In this document: positions 1 through 6,880 of the stretch, piece by piece
Position numbering within the stretch: the first letter of the stretch is position 1
Layout of the letters: the number at the start of each line of letters is the position of its first letter
NCBI GenBank assembly: GCA_025964295.1
Contig: JAOPZD010000186.1
Coordinates: 1 to 15,271 of the forward strand
Reading direction: 5' to 3'
Source: Conexibacter sp.
GTDB lineage: Bacteria; Actinomycetota; Thermoleophilia; Solirubrobacterales; Solirubrobacteraceae
Length of the DNA stretch: 15,271 nt
Notes under the pieces: model-generated
Told to the model about the DNA's origin: nothing
Databases searched by the model: none
What the model saw: only the letters and a program-made list of their open reading frames with translations
Program-made: the position numbers and the translations under genes

Positions 1-495
1 CTGCGCATCGCCGAGCTGGCGATGAAGACCGGCACCGCCACGGCGCTCGTGCTGAACAAGTGGGACGTCGCCCCGATGGAGGAGGCCGACCTGGACCACG
101 AGCGCGCGCGGGTCAAGAACAAGCTGCGCCTGCGTCCGAAGGTGCTGACGGTGTCGGCCAAGAGCGGCCGCAACGTCGAGCGGCTGCTCAAGGACGCGAT
201 CATCCTGGGCGACCGGATGCTCACGCGCATCCCGACGCCGCAGCTGAACCGCTTCATCAGCGAGGTCGTGCAGGAGCGCCAGCCGCCCGCCAAGCAGGGC
301 AGCCGGCTGCGGCTGCTGTACATGGCGCAGTTCGAGACGCGGCCGCCGCGGTTCGCGATCCAGATCAACAGCCGCAACCGAGTGACGCGCGACTACGCCT
401 ACTTCATCGAGAATCGTCTGCGACAGCGATTCGGCATGGACGGGATCCCGTTGATCATCGACTTCAAGGAACGCGCGAACCGCCGTGACTCCTAG
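1..495 (+). CDS. der: Ribosome biogenesis GTPase Der (EngA), C-terminal part
   Basis: This is the 3' end of a gene that enters from the left edge; the frame is open from base 1 and the first in-window ATG (22) is internal. Der is a tandem-GTPase protein that acts in maturation of the 50S ribosomal subunit. Visible are the end of the second G domain, with the G4 motif NKWD (window codons 19-22) and the G5 motif SAK (codons 52-54), followed by about 85 residues resembling the C-terminal KH-like domain of Der (the stretch around NRFISEVVQ through GIPLIIDFKER). The first G domain and the G1-G3 motifs of the second lie outside the window. The stop overlaps the next gene's GTG start by 11 nt, so translational coupling is likely. 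The family call is confident because the order G4, G5, KH-like end is diagnostic. Confidence 0.93.
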   Translation: MRIAELAMKTGTATALVLNKWDVAPMEEADLDHERARVKNKLRLRPKVLTVSAKSGRNVERLLKDAIILGDRMLTRIPTPQLNRFISEVVQERQPPAKQGSRLRLLYMAQFETRPPRFAIQINSRNRVTRDYAYFIENRLRQRFGMDGIPLIIDFKERANRRDS

Positions 496-1942
496 CGGCA
501 CCGCGGAGCGCATCCGCGGCGGTTCGGACGCGAGCGCGCCCGGAGGCGGGCTCGCCCGATGGTCGGAGCCGCTGCGGTGGCTGGTCGCGGTCGTCGTCGT
601 CGTGCTCGCGGTGGTCCTGGGTGGCGCGGGCGGCGGTGCTTCGGGGTCGGGGTCGGTGCCCGCGAGCGGTGCGGCGCACCTGGTGCCTGCCGACGCGCTC
701 GTCTACGTCCATCTCTCCACCGACCGCGACCGCGCCGCCACCGCCGCGGCGGCCAAGGTCGCCGACGCGTTCCCCGGCTGGGCGGCCCTGCGCGACGGGA
801 TCGTCAAGCGCCTGCAGGCGCCCGGCTGCGACGTCGCCGCCCGGGCGCTGAAGCGCGCTGACGAGGCGGCGCTGGCGATCTTCGACACCCGTGGCGGCAG
901 GACGGCCAACTCGCTGGTGCTGGTCGAGACCGGCAGCGAGCACCCCGGCTCCCGGCAGCGCGGCTGCGGCGCGCTGAGCTCCCAGTACGTGGGGACCTTC
1001 CTCGCCATCGGCCAGCCCGAGAGCCTGCGCCTCGCCGAGCAGCTGCAGCAGGGCAAGGGCGTGTCGCTGGCCGATGCCGCGGGGCCGAAGAAGGCCTTCG
1101 GCGAGCTGCCGGCGGACCGTGCCGCCGACGGCTGGGTGTCGCGCGACGGGGTCCGGCGCCTGCTGGCGCCCCAGGGCGGCCTGCTCGGCGCCGCCGGCGT
1201 CCTGTTCGACCAGCCCGCGCTGCGCGGCGCGGCCTTCGGGCTGAGCGCCTCCGGGGACCATGCGCGCCTGGTGGTCAAGTCGCAGCTGGATCCGGCCATC
1301 GCGCGCAGCACGGCCTCGGGGTTCCGGAAGTTCAAGCCGACCCTCGCCTCCGAGGTCCCCGCCTCCGCGATGGCCTACCTCGGCGTGAGCAACCTGGCGC
1401 CCGCGCTGCAGCGCATCCTGGCCGCCGCGGGCACCAGCTCCAAGCAGCTGCAGCCGCTGGTCGGCAAGCTCGACCGTCCGCTGAGGAAGGTCTTCCCGGG
1501 GGAGGCGGCCATCGTGCTCACCAGCGCCGCGCCCGCGCCCGTGCTCACCATCCTGGCCCACGCCGACGACGAGTCCGCGACGCGCGCGGCGCTGGCCTCG
1601 CTGCCCGTCGCGGTGCGCAAGAGCTTCGCGACTGCGGTGTGGGATCGCAAGGTCGCCGTGTCGACCGATCCCAAGGGCATCGAGGCCATGAAGGCGGGCG
1701 GCGAGCACCTCACCGAGACCGGCCAATGGTCGAAGGCACTCGGGGATCACCCGGAATCGGTGTCCTCTGTACTCTTCCTGGACTTCAGCAGGCTGCTCAC
1801 GCTGGGCGAGCAGACAGGCCTTGGCCAATCCAGTGCCTATCAGGCGGCCAAGGGCGACCTTTCCAAGGTCCGCGCCATCGGCGCCCACACGTCCGGTAAC
1901 GACAGCGAATCGACCGCGGAGATCTTCCTCCTCATCTCATGA
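485..1942 (+). CDS. Membrane-anchored DUF3352-like protein of unknown function
   Basis: A 485-aa protein starting at GTG 485 inside the end of der; an AAGGA at 466-470 could be a distant ribosome-binding site. Residues about 31-50 form one strongly hydrophobic segment ([16 protein letters not shown]), then a Gly/Ser-rich linker, then a large domain opening with [18 protein letters not shown]. That opening and the overall layout resemble the DUF3352 family of actinobacterial proteins, which has no known biochemical role. The single N-terminal segment implies a cytoplasmic tail of about 30 residues and an extracytoplasmic body, either as a signal anchor or an uncleaved signal. No catalytic motif or lipobox was recognised. 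Its stop overlaps the metK start as ATGA, so it sits in a coupled der-DUF3352-metK unit. Codon choice relaxes markedly towards AT-ending codons after about 1720, which may reflect metK control signals embedded in its 3' end. The frame is certain; the family name is moderately certain. Confidence 0.8.
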   Translation: MTPSGTAERIRGGSDASAPGGGLARWSEPLRWLVAVVVVVLAVVLGGAGGGASGSGSVPASGAAHLVPADALVYVHLSTDRDRAATAAAAKVADAFPGWAALRDGIVKRLQAPGCDVAARALKRADEAALAIFDTRGGRTANSLVLVETGSEHPGSRQRGCGALSSQYVGTFLAIGQPESLRLAEQLQQGKGVSLADAAGPKKAFGELPADRAADGWVSRDGVRRLLAPQGGLLGAAGVLFDQPALRGAAFGLSASGDHARLVVKSQLDPAIARSTASGFRKFKPTLASEVPASAMAYLGVSNLAPALQRILAAAGTSSKQLQPLVGKLDRPLRKVFPGEAAIVLTSAAPAPVLTILAHADDESATRAALASLPVAVRKSFATAVWDRKVAVSTDPKGIEAMKAGGEHLTETGQWSKALGDHPESVSSVLFLDFSRLLTLGEQTGLGQSSAYQAAKGDLSKVRAIGAHTSGNDSESTAEIFLLIS

Positions 1943-3165
1943 GCTACGCCGACAACGAGTACCTCTTCACCTCCGAGTCCGTGACCGAAGGTCACCCCGA
2001 CAAGGTCGCCGACCAGATCTCCGACGGCGTCCTCGACGCGGTCCTCAAGGACGATCCGACCGGCCGCGTCGCGTGCGAGACGCTCGTCAACACGGGCCTC
2101 GTGGTCGTGTCCGGCGAGATCTCCACCGAGACCTACGTCGACATCCAGGAGATCGCCCGCGAGACGATCCGCAAGATCGGCTACGTCGACGCCGACCTCG
2201 GCTTCTCGGCCGACTCCTGCGCCGTCCTCAACGCGATCGACAAGCAGTCGCCCGACATCGCGCAGGGCGTCGACCAGGCCTACGAGGCGCGCACGGACCC
2301 GTCCGACGACGACGCGCTCGACATCGCCGGCGCCGGCGACCAGGGGATGATGTTCGGCTACGCGTCCAACGAGACGCCCGAGCTGATGCCGCTGCCGATC
2401 GCGCTGGCGCACAAGCTCGCCAAGCGCCTGGCCGACGTCCGCAAGTCCGACGTCGTCCCGTACCTGCGCCCCGACGGCAAGACGCAGGTCTCCGTCCGCT
2501 ACCGCGACGGCGTGCCGGTCGAGATCGAGAAGCTCCTGATCTCGACGCAGCACAAGGAGGGCGCCGAGTCCCTCATCCCGGACGACCTCTGGGAGCACGT
2601 CGTCGAGCCGATCCTGCCCAAGGAGCTCTACGACGCCGGCAAGCTGCGCCGCGAGTTCCTGGTCAACCCGACCGGCCGCTTCGTCATCGGCGGCCCCGTG
2701 GGCGACGCGGGCCTGACCGGCCGCAAGATCATCGTCGACACCTATGGCGGCATGGCCCGCCACGGCGGCGGCGCGTTCTCCGGCAAGGACCCGTCGAAGG
2801 TCGACCGCTCGGCCGCCTACGCGGCGCGCTGGGTGGCGAAGAACCTCGTGGCCGCCGGCCTGGCCGACCGCGCCGAGGTCCAGGTCGCCTACGCGATCGG
2901 CGTGGCGCACCCGGTGTCGGTCCTGGTCGAGACGTTCGGGACCGAGAAGATCGGCCGCGGCCGGATCGCCGAGCTCGTCGACCAGCACTTCGACCTGCGT
3001 CCCGGCGCGTTCCGCGCCGCGCTGGACCTGCACCGCCCGATCTACCAGAAGACGGCCGCCTACGGCCACTTCGGCCGCGACGACCCCGACTTCACGTGGG
3101 AGCGCACCGACAAGGCCGCAGCGCTGGCGTCGGACGCCGGGCTGAGCGAGCCCGCGGCGGCCTAG
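1939..3165 (+). CDS. metK: S-adenosylmethionine synthetase (methionine adenosyltransferase)
   Basis: This cytosolic enzyme makes S-adenosylmethionine from methionine and ATP, releasing phosphate and pyrophosphate; it normally works as a tetramer with Mg2+ and K+. The 408-aa length is normal for bacterial MetK. The N-terminus carries the family opening [19 protein letters not shown]. The ATP-binding signature [12 protein letters not shown] lies at about residues 131-142 and the second signature [16 protein letters not shown] at about 276-291. All three repeated alpha/beta domains appear intact. ATG 1939 overlaps the preceding stop as ATGA and lacks a convincing Shine-Dalgarno sequence, so coupled initiation or an internal promoter is likely. 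A hairpin pair and terminator follow directly. I saw no SAM riboswitch upstream. Downstream RsmB is one consumer of its product. Confidence 0.97.
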   Translation: MSYADNEYLFTSESVTEGHPDKVADQISDGVLDAVLKDDPTGRVACETLVNTGLVVVSGEISTETYVDIQEIARETIRKIGYVDADLGFSADSCAVLNAIDKQSPDIAQGVDQAYEARTDPSDDDALDIAGAGDQGMMFGYASNETPELMPLPIALAHKLAKRLADVRKSDVVPYLRPDGKTQVSVRYRDGVPVEIEKLLISTQHKEGAESLIPDDLWEHVVEPILPKELYDAGKLRREFLVNPTGRFVIGGPVGDAGLTGRKIIVDTYGGMARHGGGAFSGKDPSKVDRSAAYAARWVAKNLVAAGLADRAEVQVAYAIGVAHPVSVLVETFGTEKIGRGRIAELVDQHFDLRPGAFRAALDLHRPIYQKTAAYGHFGRDDPDFTWERTDKAAALASDAGLSEPAAA

Positions 3166-3167
3166 CG

Positions 3168-3192
3168 GGGCCCGCGCGGGGCGCGCGGGTCC
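3168..3192 (+). repeat. GC-rich hairpin directly after metK
   Basis: An 11-bp stem (3168-3178 with 3182-3192, including one G-U pair) closes a 3-nt GGG loop, beginning 3 nt after the metK stop. No T-rich tract follows, so on its own it is more like an mRNA 3'-end stabiliser or pause hairpin than a classic terminator. It sits 16 nt before the stronger terminator hairpin. Confidence 0.6.
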
Positions 3193-3208
3193 TTCCACAG
3201 CACCTGAC

Positions 3209-3232
3209 AAGGGCGGCCTCCGGGCCGCCCTT
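3209..3232 (+). terminator. Intrinsic-type terminator of the metK unit
   Basis: A perfect 10-bp inverted repeat (AAGGGCGGCC / GGCCGCCCTT) encloses a 4-nt TCCG loop closed by C-G, which in RNA is a UNCG-class tetraloop of exceptional stability. The paired A's before the stem and T's at its end, then CGTCGTCT, give a weak U-rich tail typical of high-GC genomes. It lies between metK and the putative promoter of the DUF1622 gene, separating the two transcription units. Confidence 0.82.
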
Positions 3233-3251
3233 CGTCGTCTGGCGGGGCAGT

Positions 3252-3257
3252 TAGCGT
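3252..3257 (+). promoter_or_regulatory. Putative -10 box (TAGCGT) for the DUF1622 gene
   Basis: TAGCGT matches the TAnnnT pattern of actinobacterial -10 elements and ends 9 nt before the GTG start at 3267. No Shine-Dalgarno is present, which fits a leaderless or nearly leaderless mRNA. No clear -35 was identified. The same arrangement recurs at other starts in this window. Confidence 0.5.
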
Positions 3258-3266
3258 GATGGTGCC

Positions 3267-3656
3267 GTGAGCGACCACGACTTCCAGACCACCGTCGACG
3301 CGGTGTCGAAGGTCATCGACGGGGTCGGGGTGGTCGTGATCGTCGCCGGCCTCCTGGTGGCCAGCGCGGCATTCGTCGGGGCGCTGCTGGGGCGCGTGGA
3401 AGCCGACGGCGAGGAGCCGTCGCCGTATCGCGTCTACCGCCAGCAGATCGGCCGCGCGATCCTGCTCGGCCTGGAGTTCCTGGTGGCCGCCGACATCATC
3501 CGCACCGTCGCCGTCGACCCGACGTTCAGCAGCGTCGGCGTGCTGGCGATCATCGTCGCGGTCCGGACGTTCCTGAGCTTCACGCTCGACGTGGAGCTCG
3601 AGGGGCGGTGGCCCTGGCAGGAGCAGCGCCGGCGGGCGGCGCGGCCGTCGGGCTAG
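3267..3656 (+). CDS. DUF1622 family small membrane protein
   Basis: A 129-aa protein with three predicted membrane segments at about residues 17-42, 61-83 and 89-110. The stretch from YRQQIGRAILLGLEFLVAAD through DIIRTVAVDPT to RTFLSFTLDVELEGRWPWQ (residues 57-117) matches the conserved core of DUF1622, a family of small integral membrane proteins of unknown function. Charged residues E70, D76, R79 and R100 lie within or at the edge of membrane segments, suggesting a structural or transport role; this is inference. The C-terminus is a basic tail. GTG 3267 is chosen because it follows a -10-like box and the upstream ATG and GTG codons are out of frame. The gene converges on the PH-domain gene, and their stop codons share CTAG at 3653-3656. 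Confidence 0.87.
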   Translation: MSDHDFQTTVDAVSKVIDGVGVVVIVAGLLVASAAFVGALLGRVEADGEEPSPYRVYRQQIGRAILLGLEFLVAADIIRTVAVDPTFSSVGVLAIIVAVRTFLSFTLDVELEGRWPWQEQRRRAARPSG

Positions 3657-4126
3657 AGCGAAGGCGGGCCCGCCCCGCCGGCGCGCCGGGCGCGGTCCAC
3701 GGCGGCGACGACCTGGTCGGGCCCCGACACACCCCTGAACGTGAAGTCCGAGTCGTCGGTTCCGGCGGTGTCGAAGTCGACCTTGCCGACCCGCAGCATG
3801 CGGTCCAGGAGCGTCTGCTCGGTGTTGACGTTCTGGACGCGGTCGATGCTGGTCTGCTGGACGTGCTTGGACAGGATCCCGGTGCGGATGCGCAGCCGTT
3901 CGGTCGTGATCGTGTAGTCGGTCGCCATGCGCCTCACGAGGCCGATGAGCACGACGAGCGCCATGACCACGACGAACGCGAGGATGGCGATCGCGAGCGA
4001 GGCCGCCAGCAGGACGATCACGCCGATGACGATCGCGATGCCCAGGCCCTTGACGTAGAAGCTGAGCACGCCGCGCCACGACGGATGGCCGTCGAAGACG
4101 ATCTCTTCCCCGGGATGCAGATCCAT
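3653..4126 (-). CDS. Bacterial PH-domain membrane protein (YdbS/YdbT-like)
   Basis: A 157-aa protein on the minus strand. It opens with LHPGEEIVFDGHPSW (residues 3-17), the typical start of bacterial PH (bPH2, DUF304) membrane proteins. Two adjacent hydrophobic segments follow at about residues 28-47 and 48-65. The region from about 70 to 135 (TDYTITTERLRIRTGILSK, then IDRVQNVNTEQTLLDRMLRVG and VDFDTAG) fits the PH-like beta-sandwich. The biochemical role of the family is not established; members sit in the cytoplasmic membrane with the PH-like domain probably on the cytosolic face. It shares a 31-bp divergent promoter region with priA and ends tail-to-tail with the DUF1622 gene. It is the only confident minus-strand gene in the window. 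Confidence 0.87.
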   Translation of the reverse strand: MDLHPGEEIVFDGHPSWRGVLSFYVKGLGIAIVIGVIVLLAASLAIAILAFVVVMALVVLIGLVRRMATDYTITTERLRIRTGILSKHVQQTSIDRVQNVNTEQTLLDRMLRVGKVDFDTAGTDDSDFTFRGVSGPDQVVAAVDRARRAGGAGPPSL

Positions 4127-4135
4127 GGTGTGAGG

Positions 4136-4145
4136 AGCCTATCCT
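4136..4145. promoter_or_regulatory. Divergent promoter: two -10 boxes sharing the same TA
   Basis: The 10-bp AGCCTATCCT contains TATCCT on the + strand (4140-4145, 12 nt before the priA GTG) and TAGGCT on the minus strand (4141 down to 4136, 9 nt before the PH-protein ATG). The two hexamers share the central TA. The whole divergent gap is only 31 bp, so each -35 region would lie inside the opposite coding sequence. If both are real, the two promoters cannot be opened simultaneously. The motif match is visible; promoter function is inferred. Confidence 0.5.
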
Positions 4146-4157
4146 CGACGTCTGTCT

Positions 4158-6245
4158 GTGCCACACATCGTTCAAGTCGAGCCGCTCACAACGGCCCGTG
4201 CGCTGCGCGGGCCGTTCGACTACGTGCGCCCGGACGGGACCGACATCGGCTCGCTGCTCGATGTGCCGTTCGGCCGCCAGCGCCTCACCGCGGTCGTCAC
4301 CGGGCTGGTAGAGGAGTCCGAGCACAAGCTCGTCGCGCCGCTGCGGGTGCTGCCCGACGCGCTGCCGGCCGACCTCGTCGACCTCGGGCTCTGGCTGGCG
4401 CGGGAGTACGCCTCCACGCCCGCGCGGGCGCTGTCGCTGCTGCTGCCGCCGCGCGGCGCGCGCGAGAAGGTGCAGCTGTGGGCGGAGCGCACCGATGACG
4501 GCGAGGCCGCTATCGCCGACGAGGCGCACCTGCGCACGACCCCGCTGCGGCTGACCGCCAAGCAGGGCGCGCTCTTGCAGTCGCTCCCGCGCTTCGCCGG
4601 CGCCGACCTCGGCTCGCTGCGGCGGCTGGAGACGCGCGGGCTGGTGGCGATCGGGCCCCGCGGCCGCCGCCGCGCGCCCCAGCACACCGCGATCGGCACG
4701 CGCCGCGCCCAGCCGGAGCTGACCGCCGATCAGCAGGCGGCGCTCGACGAGGTGCTGGCCGCGGGCCGTGGGCGCGACCCGGAGCGGTTGCTGCTGCACG
4801 GCGTGACGGGCTCGGGCAAGACGGAGGTCTATCTGCGTGCGGCCGCCGAGACGCTCCAGCGCGGCCGAGGGGTGCTGATCCTCGTCCCCGAGATCGGCCT
4901 GACGCCGCAGATGATCGACCGCTTCGTCGCGCGCTTCGGCGACACGGTGGCGGTCCTGCACTCCAAGCTGGGGGCGGGGGAGCGCTACGACGAGTGGCGC
5001 CGGCTGCGCTCCGGCGAGGCTCGCGTCTGCGTCGGCCCGCGGAGCGCGGTGTTCGCGCCGATCGACCACCTCGGCCTCGTCGTGGTCGACGAGGAGCACG
5101 ACGGGTCCTACAAGAACGAGGGCGATCCGCGCTACGACGCGCGGCTGGTCGCCGAGAAGCGTGCCGCGCAGCACGGCGCAGTGCTGCTGGTGGGCAGCGC
5201 GACGCCGCGCCCCGAGTCGATCCATGCGCTGCGGCGCATCCGGCTGCCGCGCCGCGTCGACGGCGCGCCGCTGCCTCCGGTGGAGATCGTCGACCTCAAG
5301 GAGGCCGCCGGCGCGGTGCACCCGCGGACGCACGAGGCGCTCGTCGACTCCCGCAAGGCGATCGTGCTGCTCAACCGCCGCGGATGGTCGAACTTCCTGA
5401 CCTGCCGATCGTGTGGGCGCGTGTGGGAGTGCCCGCAGTGCGATGTGGCGCTGATCCTGCACCGCTCCGAAGGGGCCGTCACCTGCCACCACTGCGGCCA
5501 TCGCGAGCGCGTGCCGAGCACGTGCCCGGACTGCGGCTCGGTCTCGATCGCCCGGCACGGTGCGGGCACCGAGCGCCTGGAGCACGAGCTGGCGGCGCTG
5601 GGCCGGCCGGTGATGCGCCTGGACGCCGACGTGCGTGATGCCGCGAGCGTGCTCAGCGCGTTCGAGCGGGCCGAGAGCGCGATCCTCGTCGGCACGCAGG
5701 TGGTCGCGAAGGGCCACGACTTTCCCGACGTCGACCTCGGGGTGGTGCTGGACGCGGACGCGACGCTGCGCTTCCCCGACTTCCGGGCCGAGGAGCGGAC
5801 GTTCGCGCTCGTCACGCAGCTGGCGGGCCGTGCGGGCCGTGGCGGCGCCGGCCGGGTGCTGGTACAGACGATCGACCCGACCGCGTCGGCCATCGCCCAC
5901 GCCGCCCGCCATGACAGCGACGGCTTCCTCGCCGAGGAGCTGGAGCGCCGGCGCTTCCTGCGCTACCCGCCGTTCTCGACGCTGATCCGGATCGTGTGCG
6001 CCGGCGAAAGCGGGCCCCACCCACCCGCCGCGCACCTCGCAGCGACCGAGATCCAGGCGCGGCTGCCCGGCTCGCTGGGCCCGGCACCGCTCTTCAAGCT
6101 GCGCGGCAAGGAGCGCTCCCAGGTGGTCGTCAAGGCCGCCGAGCGGCGCAGCGCGATCGACCAGGTCGACGCCGCCGTGCGCGAGGTCAGCGGCGCCAAG
6201 GCCCACAAGGGCGTCGCGTTCTCGGTGGACGTCGACCCGCAGTAG
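4158..6245 (+). CDS. priA: Replication restart protein PriA (primosomal protein N', 3'-5' DNA helicase)
   Basis: PriA recognises stalled or collapsed forks and reloads the replicative helicase. At 695 aa this one is of usual length. The N-terminal DNA-binding region spans about residues 1-190 (opening with VQVEPLTTARALRGPFDYV). The SF2 helicase motifs follow: Walker A GVTGSGKT (215-222), DEEH Walker B (311-314), GSATP motif III, a zinc module with four CxxC pairs (C416/C419, C425/C428, C443/C446, C456/C459), GTQVVAKGHDFPD (from 512) and QLAGRAGR (554-561). In many Actinomycetes, such as mycobacteria, PriA is degenerate and lacks recognisable helicase motifs, so this intact form is notable. 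GTG 4158 is chosen as the first start after the divergent promoter; the translation matches the family from its first residues. It probably heads the priA-def-fmt block, although def has its own -10-like box. Confidence 0.96.
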   Translation: MPHIVQVEPLTTARALRGPFDYVRPDGTDIGSLLDVPFGRQRLTAVVTGLVEESEHKLVAPLRVLPDALPADLVDLGLWLAREYASTPARALSLLLPPRGAREKVQLWAERTDDGEAAIADEAHLRTTPLRLTAKQGALLQSLPRFAGADLGSLRRLETRGLVAIGPRGRRRAPQHTAIGTRRAQPELTADQQAALDEVLAAGRGRDPERLLLHGVTGSGKTEVYLRAAAETLQRGRGVLILVPEIGLTPQMIDRFVARFGDTVAVLHSKLGAGERYDEWRRLRSGEARVCVGPRSAVFAPIDHLGLVVVDEEHDGSYKNEGDPRYDARLVAEKRAAQHGAVLLVGSATPRPESIHALRRIRLPRRVDGAPLPPVEIVDLKEAAGAVHPRTHEALVDSRKAIVLLNRRGWSNFLTCRSCGRVWECPQCDVALILHRSEGAVTCHHCGHRERVPSTCPDCGSVSIARHGAGTERLEHELAALGRPVMRLDADVRDAASVLSAFERAESAILVGTQVVAKGHDFPDVDLGVVLDADATLRFPDFRAEERTFALVTQLAGRAGRGGAGRVLVQTIDPTASAIAHAARHDSDGFLAEELERRRFLRYPPFSTLIRIVCAGESGPHPPAAHLAATEIQARLPGSLGPAPLFKLRGKERSQVVVKAAERRSAIDQVDAAVREVSGAKAHKGVAFSVDVDPQ

Positions 6246-6273
6246 CGTCACCTCGCAGCGGCGCATCGGCGGC

Positions 6274-6279
6274 TAGCAT
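6274..6279 (+). promoter_or_regulatory. Putative -10 box (TAGCAT) for a leaderless def transcript
   Basis: TAGCAT ends exactly 7 nt before the GTG at 6287, the spacing expected if transcription starts at the first base of the start codon. No Shine-Dalgarno is present in the 41-bp priA-def gap, supporting leaderless translation and deciding the def start. No -35 match was recognised. Confidence 0.55.
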
Positions 6280-6286
6280 CCACGGC

Positions 6287-6880
6287 GTGGCACAGCACCA
6301 CGAAGAGCTCGAAGAGGCCCCCGAGCCCCCCACCCCGCTCGATCCCGAGACCGCCGCCCGGCGCCGCGCCGCGCTGGAGCACGTCCGCAAGTTCGGCGAT
6401 CCGGTCCTGCGCGCCAAGGCGCGGCCGGTCAGCCGCTTCGACGACGAGCTGCGCGACGAGATCGCGCGCATGGGCGTGCTGATGCACGACGCCTACGGGA
6501 TCGGCCTCGCCGCCACGCAGGTCGGCATCCTGCACCGCGTGCTCGTCTACCGCGTCGAGCCCGACAGCCCGGTCAACGCGCTGGTCAACCCCGAGCTCGA
6601 TTGGTCCTCCAAGGACAAGGAGTACTCCGAGGAGGGCTGCCTCAGCCTGCCGGCCGTCCACGTCGACGTCGAGCGGCCCGTCCACGTCCGCGTCAGGGCC
6701 CAGGACGAGCAGGGCGAGGAGATCCTCGTCGAGGCGTCGGGCCTGGAGGCCCGGGTCATCCAGCACGAGATGGACCACCTCGACGGCGTCCTGATCCTCG
6801 ACCGCACCTCGCGCGACCAGCGCAAGGAGGGCATGCGCGCCCTGCGCGCCGCCCTCGAAGCCGCCGAAGACGCCGCGTAG
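6287..6880 (+). CDS. def: Peptide deformylase
   Basis: This metalloenzyme removes the formyl group from N-formylmethionine of nascent proteins as they leave the ribosome. All three catalytic motifs are present: GIGLAATQ (residues 71-78), EEGCLSLP with metal ligand C118, and QHEMDHLDG with ligands H160 and H164 and catalytic E161. From GTG 6287 the protein is 197 aa. Family similarity begins near RKFGDPVLRAKARPV, so there is an extra N-terminal segment of roughly 30 residues, acidic and proline-rich. That extension is either a lineage feature or a sign that the start is too far upstream, but the TAGCAT box 7 nt before the GTG supports it. The last base of its stop is the first base of the fmt start. 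Def and Fmt act on the same formyl group at opposite ends of initiation, so co-expression makes sense. Confidence 0.95.
   Translation: MAQHHEELEEAPEPPTPLDPETAARRRAALEHVRKFGDPVLRAKARPVSRFDDELRDEIARMGVLMHDAYGIGLAATQVGILHRVLVYRVEPDSPVNALVNPELDWSSKDKEYSEEGCLSLPAVHVDVERPVHVRVRAQDEQGEEILVEASGLEARVIQHEMDHLDGVLILDRTSRDQRKEGMRALRAALEAAEDAA

Noticed and set aside
501..519. 7-bp inverted repeat CCGCGGA/TCCGCGG just after the der stop
   Set aside because: Lies within the coding start of the next gene, has no T tract, and short GC-rich inverted repeats are expected by chance at this base composition.
1860..1940. Possible SAM riboswitch upstream of metK
   Set aside because: There is no intergenic space, and no conserved SAM-riboswitch core or terminator/antiterminator arrangement was seen.
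3162..6266. Very long minus-strand open frame (over 1000 codons) opposite metK end, DUF1622, PH-protein and priA genes
   Set aside because: It is a shadow frame produced by high GC: low-complexity Arg/Ala/Gly/His-rich translation with no recognisable domain, opposite well-supported genes. The same holds for other long antisense frames, for example at 1840-3210, 7782-9200, 9705-11714 and 14109-15263.
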